Assembly: GCA_014607495.2 (NCBI GenBank) | Contig: CP053160.1 | Span: 1,612,001 to 1,676,000 of the forward strand | Origin: Carposina sasakii | Lineage: Eukaryota; Arthropoda; Insecta; Lepidoptera; Carposinidae | DNA length: 64,000 bases | Direction of reading: 5' to 3' | Part shown: positions 12,201-27,200 of the stretch, one piece after another | How positions within the stretch are numbered: the stretch's first letter is position 1 | Layout: each line of letters begins with the position of its first letter | Made by a program: the position numbers and the translations under genes | The notes under the pieces: model-generated | Database searches by the model: none | Seen by the model: the letters and a program-made list of their open reading frames with translations, nothing else | What the model was told of the DNA's origin: nothing

Positions 12201-15200
12201 TAAGCCAAGTATCCCTTTTCCCTTGTCGCATCACCCTGGTCGCCTGGCCCGTCAGCTGGGGCTCCTATCTCGAAGGCATCAGGATTGAACAGCGTGTATG
12301 AGCGACCGTACGTCGGTATACCCAGCACCAGCTTCTCGCGATCGGCACCATTCTCCAAATAGAACTTTATTGTGTGGTCCTAAAAAAATTATATAACTTT
12401 AGTAAGGGCCGGCATATGGTTCATATGTACAAGGTAAAGCCGTAGTAACGTTAAAGCGACGGACATTAAACATTCAACTTTGCACAATCAACAGGTGGTG
12501 CGTTAGTAAGTTTGCCTGTAGCTGGACAAGCTTACAAATGTTTACAGTCGTCAGTTTGTACTACGGTCTTTTGATGGTCTTATTATTTTGCTGCCAAAAA
12601 TCAAGTAACGAGGTTGTAACTTTACGCGCAGTTTTAGAAGCAGTTAGTATCTTAATCTGGACCTTTAGTTGGGCGAAACAGTCCTTAGAGTCATAGAGGA
12701 ACAAGATATTTCTCTATATTAGACTGCATTATCTCGTCCATCCTATAGTTTTTATCGTCCAGTCGTATAGGTAAAGTTGAGCGGAAAATATACTTATGAC
12801 CCTGTAATACATCTAGCTACGCTGTCAGTTATACCCACAGGCTGTGGTTATACCTATACTTACAATATTAAGTTCGTTATCGACGCTGTACTCATTGGGT
12901 TCTTCAAGCGGGAACAGTGGTGCATGGTGGTTCACTGCCGGCTCGAAGGCGGAGTGGTAGTCGTATGTCAGGAGGTTCATCCAATCCAGGTAGCTGGAAT
13001 TAATTATACAAGGGATTATTAGCATGGTACAGAAACTACGAAAGTTACAGCGTTTCGAGATATAACACCTGAGATTCAAGCGTAATGGATTCATGGATTT
13101 CTTTGTCTTGTAAACGTAAGATTGAGATCAAATCAAGCTAATCTATCATAAGTTTTTCAAGATATAAGAAACTGGTTTTCTCTAGAAACTACATATAAAC
13201 TTTAGTAAAATAATGCAAGTGTGACGGTACTATTTTTGCACGTGAATAAGAGAGACAACCGTAATTTTATGATAATAAAATATAACCATATATTGACAGT
13301 ATACAATTAATCGGTTTCTAATATTAATTATAAATGCATAAAACTATTTTACGTACTGGTTCAGGCAGCTTTGACTAATTGAAATAAATATTGAAATATA
13401 ATGCAATTCATTAGACCGCTAGAGCGCGGTTAACCGCAAACGTAAATTATCCACTGAAACGTCATTGACAGAAATTTAACAAGAGTTAGTAAAACAGACA
13501 TAATTATAATGTAATGTGCTAGTGGTTGCCCGATAGTTACGTTTTCAACTATAATAATTATCACCATTATATATTATCCTGCTAATTTATGGATTTACTG
13601 CGCCCCGCTTTACTAGAATACATCTGCTGCATCTTTCCTGTGCATCACAAGAGTAGACTAAGGACCATGGAGAAGCTAAAAAAAGAGGAGGTGAGACTAT
13701 GAACTGAGTCGTGTGGCAATCGTTAGGCCATGACGTCATGATAGGGGCGGAGCTTCACGACCAGTGTGTGTAACGCAGTAGCTGTAACCACACGCTTATA
13801 CAAGTAGTTGGCTAGTTACTACAAGGTGGTTTCTATGTAAATGGGCAGGGCTACAGTGTTAGGATCCTCCCCTCGTCCCATACTTCACCCCCGCTCAGCG
13901 GCACACTATTTTTTTAATGAAAATATACTTAGCCGCTGCTACTATTTTATTTCTTCTCCATGCTAAGGACCTTAGGCATTCTTTCAGGCGATAAGCTAAC
14001 AACTTGTCACTGGTCATTTACGTTGATCCCCGGTACGCTCAACGTGTTGATTCACTAAACATATATATAATACGCAGAAGAAGTGGCAGACGTCAAACTC
14101 AAGACCAAAGGCCCGGTACGAGTAGTAGAATCACCATCAACTACGCCTACTAGTCTTCGAAATAGCAAGCTACCTAATCAGCATAATACCCGGACCATAG
14201 AGTTTCCAAAGTCAAGTGTTCCAGTGTAAAGGCAGTAGCATCCTGAACATAAGGTGATATTAACCTCGTCATGTGACATAACCGGTCGACATTCCTCGAT
14301 ACACCAATTTGGTTAAAGTTAAGGTCAAATGCGATGGGTCCGAGTCCATGGCCAATGAATACTGATATTATTGAGTGGGCGGTTTAGTTTCGGAAAAATG
14401 TGTGATTAATCATTTATTGATGATAATTTGCATATAAATATTAATTTGGACTTTTTTGCGCAGATTGTAAAACGATTGGATTTTACAAGATTTCTTTCAA
14501 TATAGTAGGTATTATTTAGGTTATGATTAAATCAAACATTTCTTTTTAAAAGTTCTGTAGTTATGTACTAACAAAAACGCAGGTACTTATTTCAGTACAA
14601 GAGTTATGATGACTAAAATAAGATTCAATAAAAAACTTATTTCATAATAAAAAACTTAAGTAAGAGTTAGAGCATCTTCATACTTTTGACAAAGACGTCA
14701 AGTTGCAAATTAGACTCAAACCTCAGTCTCAAACAGAGCGTGGAGATCAAACGAAATTAAAAAGCATTTGCATTGTTTACTGTGAGTAGGATGACCACAG
14801 TTTGTAATAGACGGAGATAACTTTAGAAAAACATGATTAAAGATATAGGTTAGTACTCGTAGAGATGTAGTTGGCAATGATTTGCTTACTTACATAATTA
14901 ACATTTTTAAATACTAGGAATAAATTTAATATTATGAAGATAATAATGTGTTATTTTATCATGTATATATTTGTGCTTTGCTGCTAAATAACGGCAAGCT
15001 TACCACAAAAATTTCGTGTTTCACACGAGGCAAAAATGTCCTTGTATAAAATCTAGATCATAGTCACCATACACCTGAACAGTTGCATCCTACCTATTGT
15101 GTATTCACTGCTCGAATCCATTGTCTTAGCGGCATTGCATTTTAATCAGCTGATATTGTGCGTGTGTTACGAAACCAAATACCCACATATCTCTAGCTTA

Positions 15201-18200
15201 ACACAGTAGCTAGCAGCTTTAAGCCACAGTTCTACGATGTACTAGCGATGGTATAAAGGAAAAAATAACAGGAAATTGGAGATATATATATATATATATA
15301 TAGCACTTTTGTAGGTTAATTCCTGTGTCTGAGCCATCCAAGCCCAAAACAAATCCAAAAAGGCGAAATCAAAGTTTCGTATAACGAGAGAGTAGTTACG
15401 TTTTTTGCATACAAGGGCCAAACAATAATTTCTACGATCCTCACACCCATTTCAGGAAGATTTACAGGCTTCTATGATGGGAATAACTACTGCATGATCA
15501 TAAAATAGATACATTTATTCATCACCTATCGTCAAAAATAATAATATTTTTACCTCTACATCCAAATATAAGCCAATATTACCCTAATCGATGCCCTAAT
15601 CAGTTTCAAGTAGGCTAACATCGATATATTTCAAAATCGGAATAAATCGCCAAACTAGTTGCCATGTTGAAGTGTCAACATAACCGAATACTAATAGTAG
15701 TCTAAAATAACTTGTTCTAGGCTTAAGTGTTTAGTAAGTAATCGATTAGCATTCCGATTTCGATGTCTCGAGACATTCCATCGTTGACACTCTAGATCGA
15801 GACGACATTCTACATGATGAATTTAGAATGTTTTAAGTTAGAGGATGAAGCGATTTGATTTAGTCATCATCAGCAGCCTTATTGCAGTCTACTGCTGGAT
15901 GTAGGCCTCCCCCAGGGCACGCCACAAGACTGCCATGGGGGGTATTTGCTCATAGTCACCAAGCTGGGCAGGCGGGTTGGCGAATGCAATTTGTATTTTG
16001 GACTATGTTGTCAATACGGGAGGCGCTGCCGCCCACCTTCCGGAAACCCTTAATCGACTCGTACGTTACCCACGGGCAGACATGGGGTGGTACGAATTCT
16101 ACTCTGCCGGCACCACACAGCCTGATATAGTATAGGGAAATAAATAAAGGAAAAGGGCTTCTACATGGTCTTCCACCTGGTGAAACTAAGCAATCAGCTA
16201 CATTTGCGGCATTATAAGCCGCCTATTTAAAATTGGCACGCGCTCCGCTTTCGATCCAGGATCGGGAAGTATTTTATTGCCACAAGTATCGATATGTGAA
16301 AGCAGATTAAATCTGATACCACGTAAATAGCCAATGATTTATGATCCAAAGTATTTTTTTTATCATCAATCAGGCCGCTATATTTAATGTGATCATAATT
16401 ATTTAGCAACTAGATAAATATATGCAAACTTTTACACTAGCTGAACTAAACTAGAGACAAAATAAAAATGTTAAAATTATGTTTCTGTCCCGCCCAACAC
16501 TTGTACCAACCCCTTAATTCATTGAGCAATATGACATTGAAAACGAAATTAAGTAACAATATGACGAACAGACGCACAATCGTGCAGGTACGAGTAATTG
16601 CGCAAGTACATACATTACAGAGGTGTGATTATATATTTGCATGCTGAGGCTGTGGTAATGCGGACAATGTCAGACGTCTATCAGGTATTTGTGAAAAGAA
16701 AACTAAATTATCAGTTTATTATCAGATACCAAGATAACATTACATTTCCTACATCCTACTAATGTAAAGGTTGGCCTTTACAGAGGCTTGTTACTCTTTC
16801 ACGAAGAAACTACTAAACGGATTTCGATGAAACTTTACAATTATATAACTTATAGATTAGAAGCATATTATTAGGCTTAATACGAGTATAATAATAGCGG
16901 GCAACCAATATTGTCATAAAATTATGTCGCAACTTTTTCTTTCATTCAATTCAAATACATTTTTTCATGTTATAAAACTTATAAATAGGTTCTTTTAGAT
17001 TAGTTGGTAAAAAAAAAACAGCCAAGGGCTAACAAAACGAAATAAACCATGCATCTTAAATGTCAACTTATTCTTATACCCCAAAACTCACCGATTCAAA
17101 GTCTTCACATCAAATCCTTTCTGTATATACTCGATACCGGCCGGCACCGCCATGGTGAGCAGCAGACGAGGCTTGCCGGTCTTCTGGCTCTCCCTCTCGA
17201 ACTCCTCTCGAAGCTCCTTGACGAGACGGGCGTAGTTCTCGCGGTCTTTCGGCTTGCCTCCGTCACGGAACGCTGGATACTCCCAGTCGAGATCCAGGCC
17301 GTCGAAGTGGTTTTGTCTGAGGAACTGTTGTGTTTGTGTTAATATTAGTAGTATGGTTAGAAACTTGGATGTACAGTAAACATTCTTAAGGGTGCAATAG
17401 GGTCGAATTGGATCTGTATTCCTGAGGGGCAAGCACGAACCTTTTTACGCGGCGTAACGCTAGCGACTCGCTAACAAAATCTATGTGATTTGACAGTTTG
17501 ACGCTAGCGTTACAGAGTATCGAGAGGTTCGTGCTCACCCCACTGTTAGCTACAAGAATATGTCTAGCGAATATGCTATGAAAATAACCTACTATGAAAT
17601 ACACTTTCAATAAATAATGCGCAAAAGAGTTTCAAAGTTAAATTATAGTTTAGAAGATTATATTTTGTGGACCGAGCATTTTGCTTAACCCCTTATTTTA
17701 CAACTTACATAATATCAAAATGTTGAAGGAGGCGTGATATGTATGGCCTAAGGAATTACGTACGGAACTATGCACGCGTTGATGTCTTCAATGATAATGC
17801 ATTTTAATATCCTAATATGCATAGAATGGTCCTTTATAACCATAAAAGCAACGAGTACATTTTAAGTTTTTCTTTATTGCTAATTTCCTATCAAAATATA
17901 TAGTTATTACTTATTTCCCGCGATGTGTCCTGTTAACTAATGACGATAGTGAAAGCGCACGAAATGTGCGACGCGCACTTTCTTGCGCATGTGCGCTCGG
18001 TACTATTTTAGTAAACAAACGTAAAGCTTGCGCACTAAATCTTAATTTACATCACTAGAAACAGGCATTTTTTCCATTTACATTTTTTAATCAACTTCTG
18101 AAAAAAGAGAGGTTCACAATTCGTCTACTACCTTTTTTTTACCGACTTCCGAAAAATTACTGTTTATCAAATCCTCGATATGTAATTTTTTGTGTAAATA

Positions 18201-21200
18201 TGTCAATAACAGAGCAACTTCTTTATTTTACATCTGTTAAATAACTTTTTGCTATAAAAATGCGAGTTAAGCCAGCAGTCACTAAACGCTAAAAGGATTG
18301 ACAAGGCTCTATTATTTGATAATTCGAAGCAACGAACTTTAATGGCATTTCTGACGAACTCCTTCCTGCGATCCTTGGCGGCCACCATGGGAGAGAACCG
18401 GGACGAGCCCTCGTTCCAGCCGCCGATCGCCAGCATCGTCTTCAGCTGCTTGTTGTACGTCTTCAGGCCCGTGAACTTGGCGTAACCACCTGACGAAAAG
18501 AGAATAGTTATGTACATACATTAGACAAGCCCATTATACCCCAAAGAGTTGGGCAGACGTGTACCTACAAATTACATACCCATTTTTCACCAGTTTGCCT
18601 GTTAAGTTCACGTGGTTAGGGAGGTTCAAGGAGTTAGCCTACCTCCGCTTTTCGGGCATAAATACAAGTAGTTCAGTTGGTGAGAGCTCTGCACGGAATG
18701 CAAAGGTCGTGGGTTCGAGTCCCACTCGGGTGAAGAATTTTTTCATTTCTTTATTAATAATTTTATAATAAATCTAGCTACCGGTAATCAATGCAATGGT
18801 AAATGTTTTCGAGTCATTCTAAAAGGGTATTATAAAGTGCGTCAGCGCCTCGTCCAATAAACAGCAGGGTGCACCACGGGCAGTTGCGATCGACATACCT
18901 AGACTTCCTATATGCCTGGACTGAAAGAGACTTAGGTACATACCAAGCCAAACTATTGCACTCGTATGTGGTTTAGGTACTTGTTTTTCATATAGACAAG
19001 AAGCTATAACTGCTGCATGTCCAAGACGGTTAAGGGTTAGGTAAACCACTCTTTAGTAAAATTTTAAAATGTTACACCTCTGAGAATCACTCATTAGTAT
19101 ATACTGTATATATGGCGTTAGGTATTTACTAGTGTGCAAATTTAATTTACTTTTCTGGGTGGTCATTTTAAGGGAGTGGTCTTTTCTGGATGCGATTACA
19201 ACTATGGTTTTTCTAGTTGTGTCACATCCAACTCACCTTTCTCAATATCCTGGTACTTATCGAAGGGTTTCAGCGTGTTGTCCTTCGTGAACCCTCCGAA
19301 GGCGTATATGAGATGAGTGCAGAGGTAAGGGTTGATGTTCTGCGGGTTGAAGCGCGCGGTCCCGGGCCGGTAGACCGACCAGTTCGTGTAGTAGCAGACA
19401 ACGCGAGGCTCGCTTGGAGATACTGCGAATTAAAATATACCTAAGTATGAATTAAAAGACAAATATGAAATATATACAGGGTGTAACAAAAAGGGTAATA
19501 AAATTCGAAGATGAAAATTCCTGAGATATTTAAAAATTCTCCATACTATCGGGAAAAATAAACAAGTGATTTCGAGTCTCAAATTTTGTGGATAGGTTCT
19601 CTACAGTGGGCTATTTACGTAGCTTTCGCTTAACATACCCTATTTGTTACATCCTGTATATACATAAATTGGGAGGGCTGACGCCAAGTCAGACAACGCC
19701 AGCCGTAAGAACAATATATCCAAAAATTGGCTAATTTATATATGACTTTACAAAAGCGAATCTGGCACATCGCCGGAAATTTGTCATAGTTAACCTAACC
19801 TATCGTAATCTCCGAATCCCATAATTTATGGGATGAGCGCGCAGCGAAGTAAGATAATGATACAGTATGTTTTTAATTCGATGGCCACCTTTAACGAAGG
19901 GTACGTATTCTATACCATGATGATCAGACAAGTAAGTATTATGCTCAATAAAAAATGCATGGAAAAAAAATTCTATTTTTTTATGCCATTTTTTTTTTTT
20001 TTTTTTTTAAATTCCTTGATCGTACGAAATTTATAGTGTCTAGTGTTTATGTTAGTTTTTTTATAGACAGATATTAATTATTTTTCGTGAAAAAATCCTG
20101 CTACGCGCGTCTATGTGCATTTATGCAGAAAAACGCAGTCTATTTACTCAACTTTGGACCCTAATATTTTGGAAACCAGACACTTCCCAGGTATGCTTCC
20201 ATGGAGAAAAATGATCGTGATGATGAGGAGATTCCGTAGTTGTCGGGAACGTTGACGACCAAAAATCACCTTGTATAGACAGATGTATTTCTAAAATGGG
20301 ATAGCCAGAACTGCAGGTTCATAAAAGATATCCCACAGCCGTATTCAGCTTAGCGGTATTAGATGTTATGATCACAAGTTTCTAGCTTATCGTCTAACTT
20401 CGTACTATTTGGATCGCCTGATACAATTCAAACAATGCATATATCACATTTATTTTATATGGCTTGTGAGCTTACAAAACACACAATTACATCATCAAAC
20501 GCCTAACCTAACTATGTAATTATTAATGACTTTGGGCAGAAGTAGCTGGTCCGATCCCGCCTGCGGCAGATATGTTCAATCGAACAAACATGGGTGTGTC
20601 GCGTGGGTTGAACACTTTGTTTACTAATGCAAGAGGCGTCATATAAAGTTAATACTTAAAATAATTGCAGCCAATTTTATAGTGAAATAGGTTTGACAAA
20701 CAATTTCGTTTAATAGCACATGTAATCTTTGTTTAAACAAAAAACCTGCCACTTCGATCATAGTGCCACCTGTTGGGTACAATTTTATTATGATTTTAAA
20801 CTTTTACTCACACAAAAAACCCCCAATATTATCGAATGTGCAATAGCTTTAAGTTCAAAATGACGGAGGACGAAATCGTATGCGGCAACTAATCATGTCA
20901 TAATGCTCAAAATTTCCCAAATATTTATTAATGTGGCCTAACATGAACACATTTTAAAACAATTGTAACCTTCCATAATCTTAATAGGTAAACTTACACA
21001 ATTTTATTTGGAAATAATATTACCAAAATTCCTCACGCTCCAAAATAAATGGCCTTAACTTAGTGTGACGCTTATGAGAAATTGCTCGTCCGTTTTTAGT
21101 TAGTTGCTGACATCCGTGAAATGGACTGTTAAACTAGGGTTGTGTGTTATTAATATACTTAAATAGGGATTTGAATTATCTGAAATGCTTACAGCACTGC

Positions 21201-24200
21201 ACCTGTCTGATAAAAATAGTTTTGTTTAAAAAGTCGTTATAATTATTTAAAATTAAACTATACAAAGTATGAATGCCATATGCATTCTATTGAAACCGAA
21301 TAAGAGAAACATTTTTATATTACCTATGTACTTATCTACATCAGTAAAGCTACAAACCAACTACAGCCAATTTCTATAACAAATCTTGAGAGATTTTTGG
21401 CATATCTCAGATTTAAATTTCAATTGTTTTCATACAACATTTCAAATTAGGAATTATATAATCCGAGATTCTTATTGATCTCTCGTATTAAAATTGGCCG
21501 TAAGTAATCATTTAACATAAAATATAACTTATAAAAAATATATAGCGACAACCCTAAACCTAAGTAAAAGTCATAGTTAGAGGTAAAATCGGGTATTATT
21601 TTCAAATGTCGTCGTACAGGGTAATATTTGAAATAGAGCGTACAATATCAAGAGCCGGCACTAAATGATTTAGTCTAAAAATAGCCAATAGGCTACTAGA
21701 ACGGAACCTAGTACGTTAGTGGAAACATTTCACGGTACATGAGTACGAGAGTTTTATTTGTGTTGTTATTAGCAAACTCAGTTAAGATTTGATTAATCTG
21801 TTGATTTATTTATATAACTATGTCAAGTTGCATGGCACATGATCTAGGTTTATTTCGCATCAAAGGAAATCTACGACCCCACAGAAAATAAAGCTGGGTG
21901 ATGGAGAGCAGTTAGGTATGGAATGTCTTTGGCGCATCTTACACTAACCAGCTGCACTGCATCTATACTACAAGACACTGAACAGTTTTCGTACTCGTAG
22001 GAATTTTAACAATTTAAAAGGTATTTTACAGATGATCGACGTAATTGCATTCGTTATAATTACTTTATTAACAAGTAACAGTACTTTTATCTCTAAAAGA
22101 TATTTCTTCCAGCAAACCGGTCGGTAAAAAGGGAGGAAGCAACCATTTTCAACTTGGCATTGCAAAGATAGTTAGTCTTTCCTTCGATTTCACGAATGCT
22201 TCAGAAAAAAAAAGCTAGTAATTCATCCTTGTTTTTTAAAGTAGTTTGTATAAATTTAAAAAATACCTACATGCATTGTATCCTTTTCATGTGCATTCAA
22301 CTGAATCGAGATATTCCATTCGTTTACTCCTATCTGTAGCACAGCCAAAAAATACGGCAATTCCTTTTTGGTAGGCGATTAGCGATGGTGTATGCAAGCA
22401 TCAATCGATAAACAGATAATTACACATTGAGATTTATCTTGAACGTTCTTCTTAAGTTCATCCCTCTAATTAATAGCTGAGCTGAGTCCTGATTTCTCAG
22501 TTATTGAATATTAAGAGATTGATTATGACAAACCTTAGCTATACAGTTACGAATATAACTTTGCGATTAGCTTGTTCGAAGAGTCTGCCTCAATCCTGCC
22601 TGTAACGGATTAAAACCTTCATTGTCAGCTAAGCTTTCTCAGTTACGAGTAGCTTATGCCATGACCAGTCCGCTTGACCATCATGTTGATGCTATGAGAT
22701 GAGACCGACACCATGACCTTATTTAAAGGTAGCTTGCACTTTTTACCGTTACGTAAAGCTAGGTTTCCGAAATGGTGTAGTCAGAACTCTTCATGGCCAC
22801 TACGTTTTATGTAAGAAAAAACTCACTAGAAGCATTTTAAAGATGTATTGTTAACGTGTAAGGACCGTTACTGAGAAATGTTATCATAGTTTCTAAGCTT
22901 AATAATGATATAATTTTAGTATTATAATAATGTTTACCAACTAATTTAAAAATTCTTACAATAACATCAATTTACCAGGTGGCGATTGAGCAGTATCTCA
23001 GAAATAATACCCATATGACTGAATATTATATATTTTTGGCTTTACTTCGAATACTTTTTGATAAAAATTACCATCGAGGTTGTTGAAATTTTTAGCTGGT
23101 CCAAAAATCAAACACTACCTTTCATCCAGCGTTGGATTACAGCGATGGAAGCTTATCTACTGATGGTTCGTATTAGTGTTGAGGTATTCATGAACAAAAC
23201 ATTTGATCGAAAAGAAAATTTAAAAGAATTTCCTTCGGTATTTTTTATTGCGAAGTTATCCTTTCGCACGACTAAAGAACTAGTCATGTAAAGTAGATAC
23301 CTATGTTGTATTCTGATATATTTTCCTTTTAACGATTGTAAAATCTTCTGGAAACAGCCATTGTTATTGTATTAAGAGATTTCGATTAGATACTTATATT
23401 GTCTTGTTCGTCTGTTCCCCAAATTAAAAGTTATCAGCGACATGCCTCCTCCGATCTAGGACGCACTGACATTTAAAGCTTACTTGGAAGTTGACATTTG
23501 ACCACTGTGATATTTAGTATAATATCATACATTTTACCAGCTCTAAGCCCATGCTTCCATCATGTTAGCGAGTGGAATGCAGAACCTCGGAAATAAATAC
23601 CTTCTGAAGGACATAAGATACATAGTATATCATATCCAGCGAGTATTTTATGATACTGCTCAATCTTTTATGTATTATATGCTATATCAAGGGCAACTGC
23701 TGCAATTATAATTAATTTAAATGATATTTTCTTACATTTACTTACAAAGAGGCTTGAAATACTTACGTTGGCATGTGTAAGCTGTTTATTATGTACATAA
23801 TTAAACAATTTAACCAACAGCGTTGAGTTTTAATACTTTATTCGAAACTATGTACAATCAATATTTTCATTTATTTTATCTTAATTAAATATTTTTAAAT
23901 TGTGTCATATTTATCATGAATTAAATTTATAGACTTTTATAGAACTCAATATTCAGTTATATAAAAAGTCATGATTAAGGGTCGGTTCATATCTAACGGA
24001 AGAAACGTCGAGCGTATCTCCAGGTAAACGCACTAACGCATCGTCGGTTGAGTGTGAAAGGTTGAATGTTTTGTCATATTATTTAGCTGTTCTGACGTTC
24101 GCGTTACGCGTCCGACAAATACGCGACGCATCTTCTGTCAGATATGAACCGACCCTTAAAAAAGACTTTTGCCCTCGTAAGATAAAAACAAAACAATAAC

Positions 24201-27200
24201 TTATCGACATGCTGTCTTATGTTTGCGTCTGTGGTTAAAGTTATAACACTGCGGTAAGAGTAAAGAAGTAAAACAAGCTGACAGTACAATGGTATAACCA
24301 CACCCATAGCACAGAGCTTTTGTGTGCATCTTTTAATGCAAGAAACGGGTATTGATGTAAATCACTGCATAATATAAAACAAAGTCGCTTTCTGCTGTCT
24401 GTCCCTATGAATGCTTAGATCTTTCAAACTAGGGAACAGATTTTGATGCGGTTTTTTTTAAATAGATAGAGTGATTCACAAGGAATGTTTGTAATGTATA
24501 ATTAGGGACCCGCCCCGGCTTCACACGGGAGTAATGCACTCTCACGCGTGCGAAGCCGTGGGCGGCCGCTAGTCTCTGATATGTGGATGTACAATATAGG
24601 TAAAAGATTTTCAAGTAAAAATATTCTACATGGTGGCATTATGTACCATAAAAAATAATATTTTCATATAGTATCGTATTTTTAAAGTTTTGTCAAAAAC
24701 CCGGTATAAAATTGTCGCATAGAGCCGCAGTATGAATCATATAGCTTGAAGACAATATTTCGTTAAGCCTTAGTCAATTTATGGGATTTTTAAAAATTGT
24801 TGACTGTAAAAATAAGAAAAGAGAAGCATTATTAGTAGGAAACCTTCAAGATTTTTTGCATTTTTAATGTTAAGTTATTTATCATTCATAAACAAAAGCT
24901 TAGTTCCAAAATGAACTGAAAAAGTCGTTTAGGCAATAAACTTCGTAAGCTTACGTAGCTCTAATGATTCTAAGATTAGTTTAAAACTCGATTTCTTTGC
25001 CATGAATAAATTGACAAGCTTTTATATTATGACTTGTGCCCAACAGTACTTTTGACTTCTCAGTACGTACTGAATCTCACCGATTCGGGAAGCACAACAC
25101 ACTCCAAAACTCCGTTCATTACCCTCTACGCCTCTGCATTTCATTTTATATGGAATCAGGTAAAAACACGTGTACCAGCTATTTATAGAACCTTTATATA
25201 ACGCATCGTATGCTTATCTCATTCCTTGTGAATATTTTTTATATTCATCGATTATACGGTGTAACAGAAAGGGTATGTTAAGCGAAAAGCTATGTAAATA
25301 TTTCAACCAATCTTTCTTAAATTTTGCATTCATATTCAGTTCGGAGTATGGTTGCTATACAGGATGTAACAAAATGGGTATGTTAAGCGAGAAGCTATAT
25401 AAATAGCCCACTAAAAGAAACCTACTCACAAAATTTCAGAATCGAAATCACATGTTTATTTGTCAAGATTGTATGAACATTCCTGAGTTGTTTAGGGATT
25501 CTCCATACTATCTGGAAAAATAAACATGTGATTTCGAGTCTGAAATTTTGTGAGTAGGTTTCTTTTAGTGGGCTATTTATATAGCTTCTCGCTTAACATA
25601 CCCATTTTGTTACACCCTGTATAGCAACCATACTCCGAACTGAATATGAATGCAAAATTTAAGAAAGATTGGTTGAGTAAATGAAGTGTGAACAAACAAA
25701 CTTAATTTCACATTTATGATATTATGTGGATTATATAAAATAATATTATATCAGCTCTAAACTCTAGGTAGGTATTAGTATGTACCGAGAGTAATATTTT
25801 AAAAAAATCACATTGTAAAGAGGTGAGTTTTATACAGGGTGTTTGTAACAGCCAGGCAAATATTGTTACCACGACTTCAGACCATGATTCTGAGAAGGAA
25901 AACACTGAAAATTTTCCGACTTTTTTTTCATATTTTAAGGAATAAAACCTAGTTCGTTTAATTAGGCCTTAGATAATGACTTAAAAATGAAATTTTAACC
26001 AAAAGATAATTAAAAAAAAAAGTTGCCATCAAAAAAGTTCAAATAACTGATCGACCCTAATGGAGAGTCAGAAGTGACAAAAAAACAGCAATGTATCACA
26101 CAATAACCAATAAGCCCATTTAACTAGTCACAGGATCATCCGATACAATTAACGCGTAAAATCAAAACAAAAATTAATTTCCTGCGAGTACAATAACACT
26201 GTCGTATAATGTAAATAAAAGCTCAAAAGTGTACAATGATTTTTAAATACGTACTCTAATTATTATTTGTTCATCCCAATCATATCTCGTTCGCTTATTT
26301 TATTCCCGTATTTGCGGAGTTGGATCTGTTAAAAGCTACAACAACCTAACCAAACCAATCCCAGTCACTCGCTCACAAACCCTTCCCGTATACACGCGGA
26401 GTAATGTTAAAAGGATGTCGGAATATACTACATGTTCAATCCTTTCCCGTAGATTAGCCCATGCCTATAACTAGCCAGGATGGCCCGATATAAATAGCGC
26501 GGAGCAAACATTCTCGAGTACATAACACTGTCGTAACAAAACAATGGTATGAGATTTTAGTATTTGCCTGGCTGTCACACACACCCTGTATATAAATGAA
26601 TATAGGTAGGTATAGCCCTATAAATAAGCTTCTCCGTGAACATGGTATGAGACCCCACAATATACATGAGTCATGCCGAGAGCGATGGCCGCAGAGGGCT
26701 GTACTGAATACTGATGCCTGCGTCCGCGCAGACACAAAGGGACATGCACAACTTACTACCTTTTCTTTAAGTGCACTTCATGTAGCGCATGTGAGTGCAA
26801 TAATATATTGACACAAGCAGGAGTTTATGTGAAGAACGTGATTTTTAAAAATTAAGTAAACTTTTTTTCACTATTTTTAAAGACTACCTAATCAATATCT
26901 ACTCATCCTTTGTACAGGGTGTAACAGAAAGGGTATGTTAAGCGAAAAGCTATGTAAATAGCCCACTATAGAGATCTTATTTCCAAAATTTGAGACTCGA
27001 AATCATATTTTTATTTTTCAAGATTGTATGGACATTCCTGAGTTGTTTCGGAATTCTTCATACTATCTGGAAAAATATAAATGTGAATTTGAGTCTGAAA
27101 TTTTGGAAATAGGTTCTCTATAGTGGGCTATTTATATAGCTTTTCGCTTAACATACCCTTTCTGTTACATCCTGTATACTCACTCACACGAGCGTCTAGA

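Noticed and set aside
13630..13975. Possible inverted-repeat element with AAGGACCATGGAGAAG-like ends
   Set aside because: End complementarity is short and gapped and no target duplication was found.
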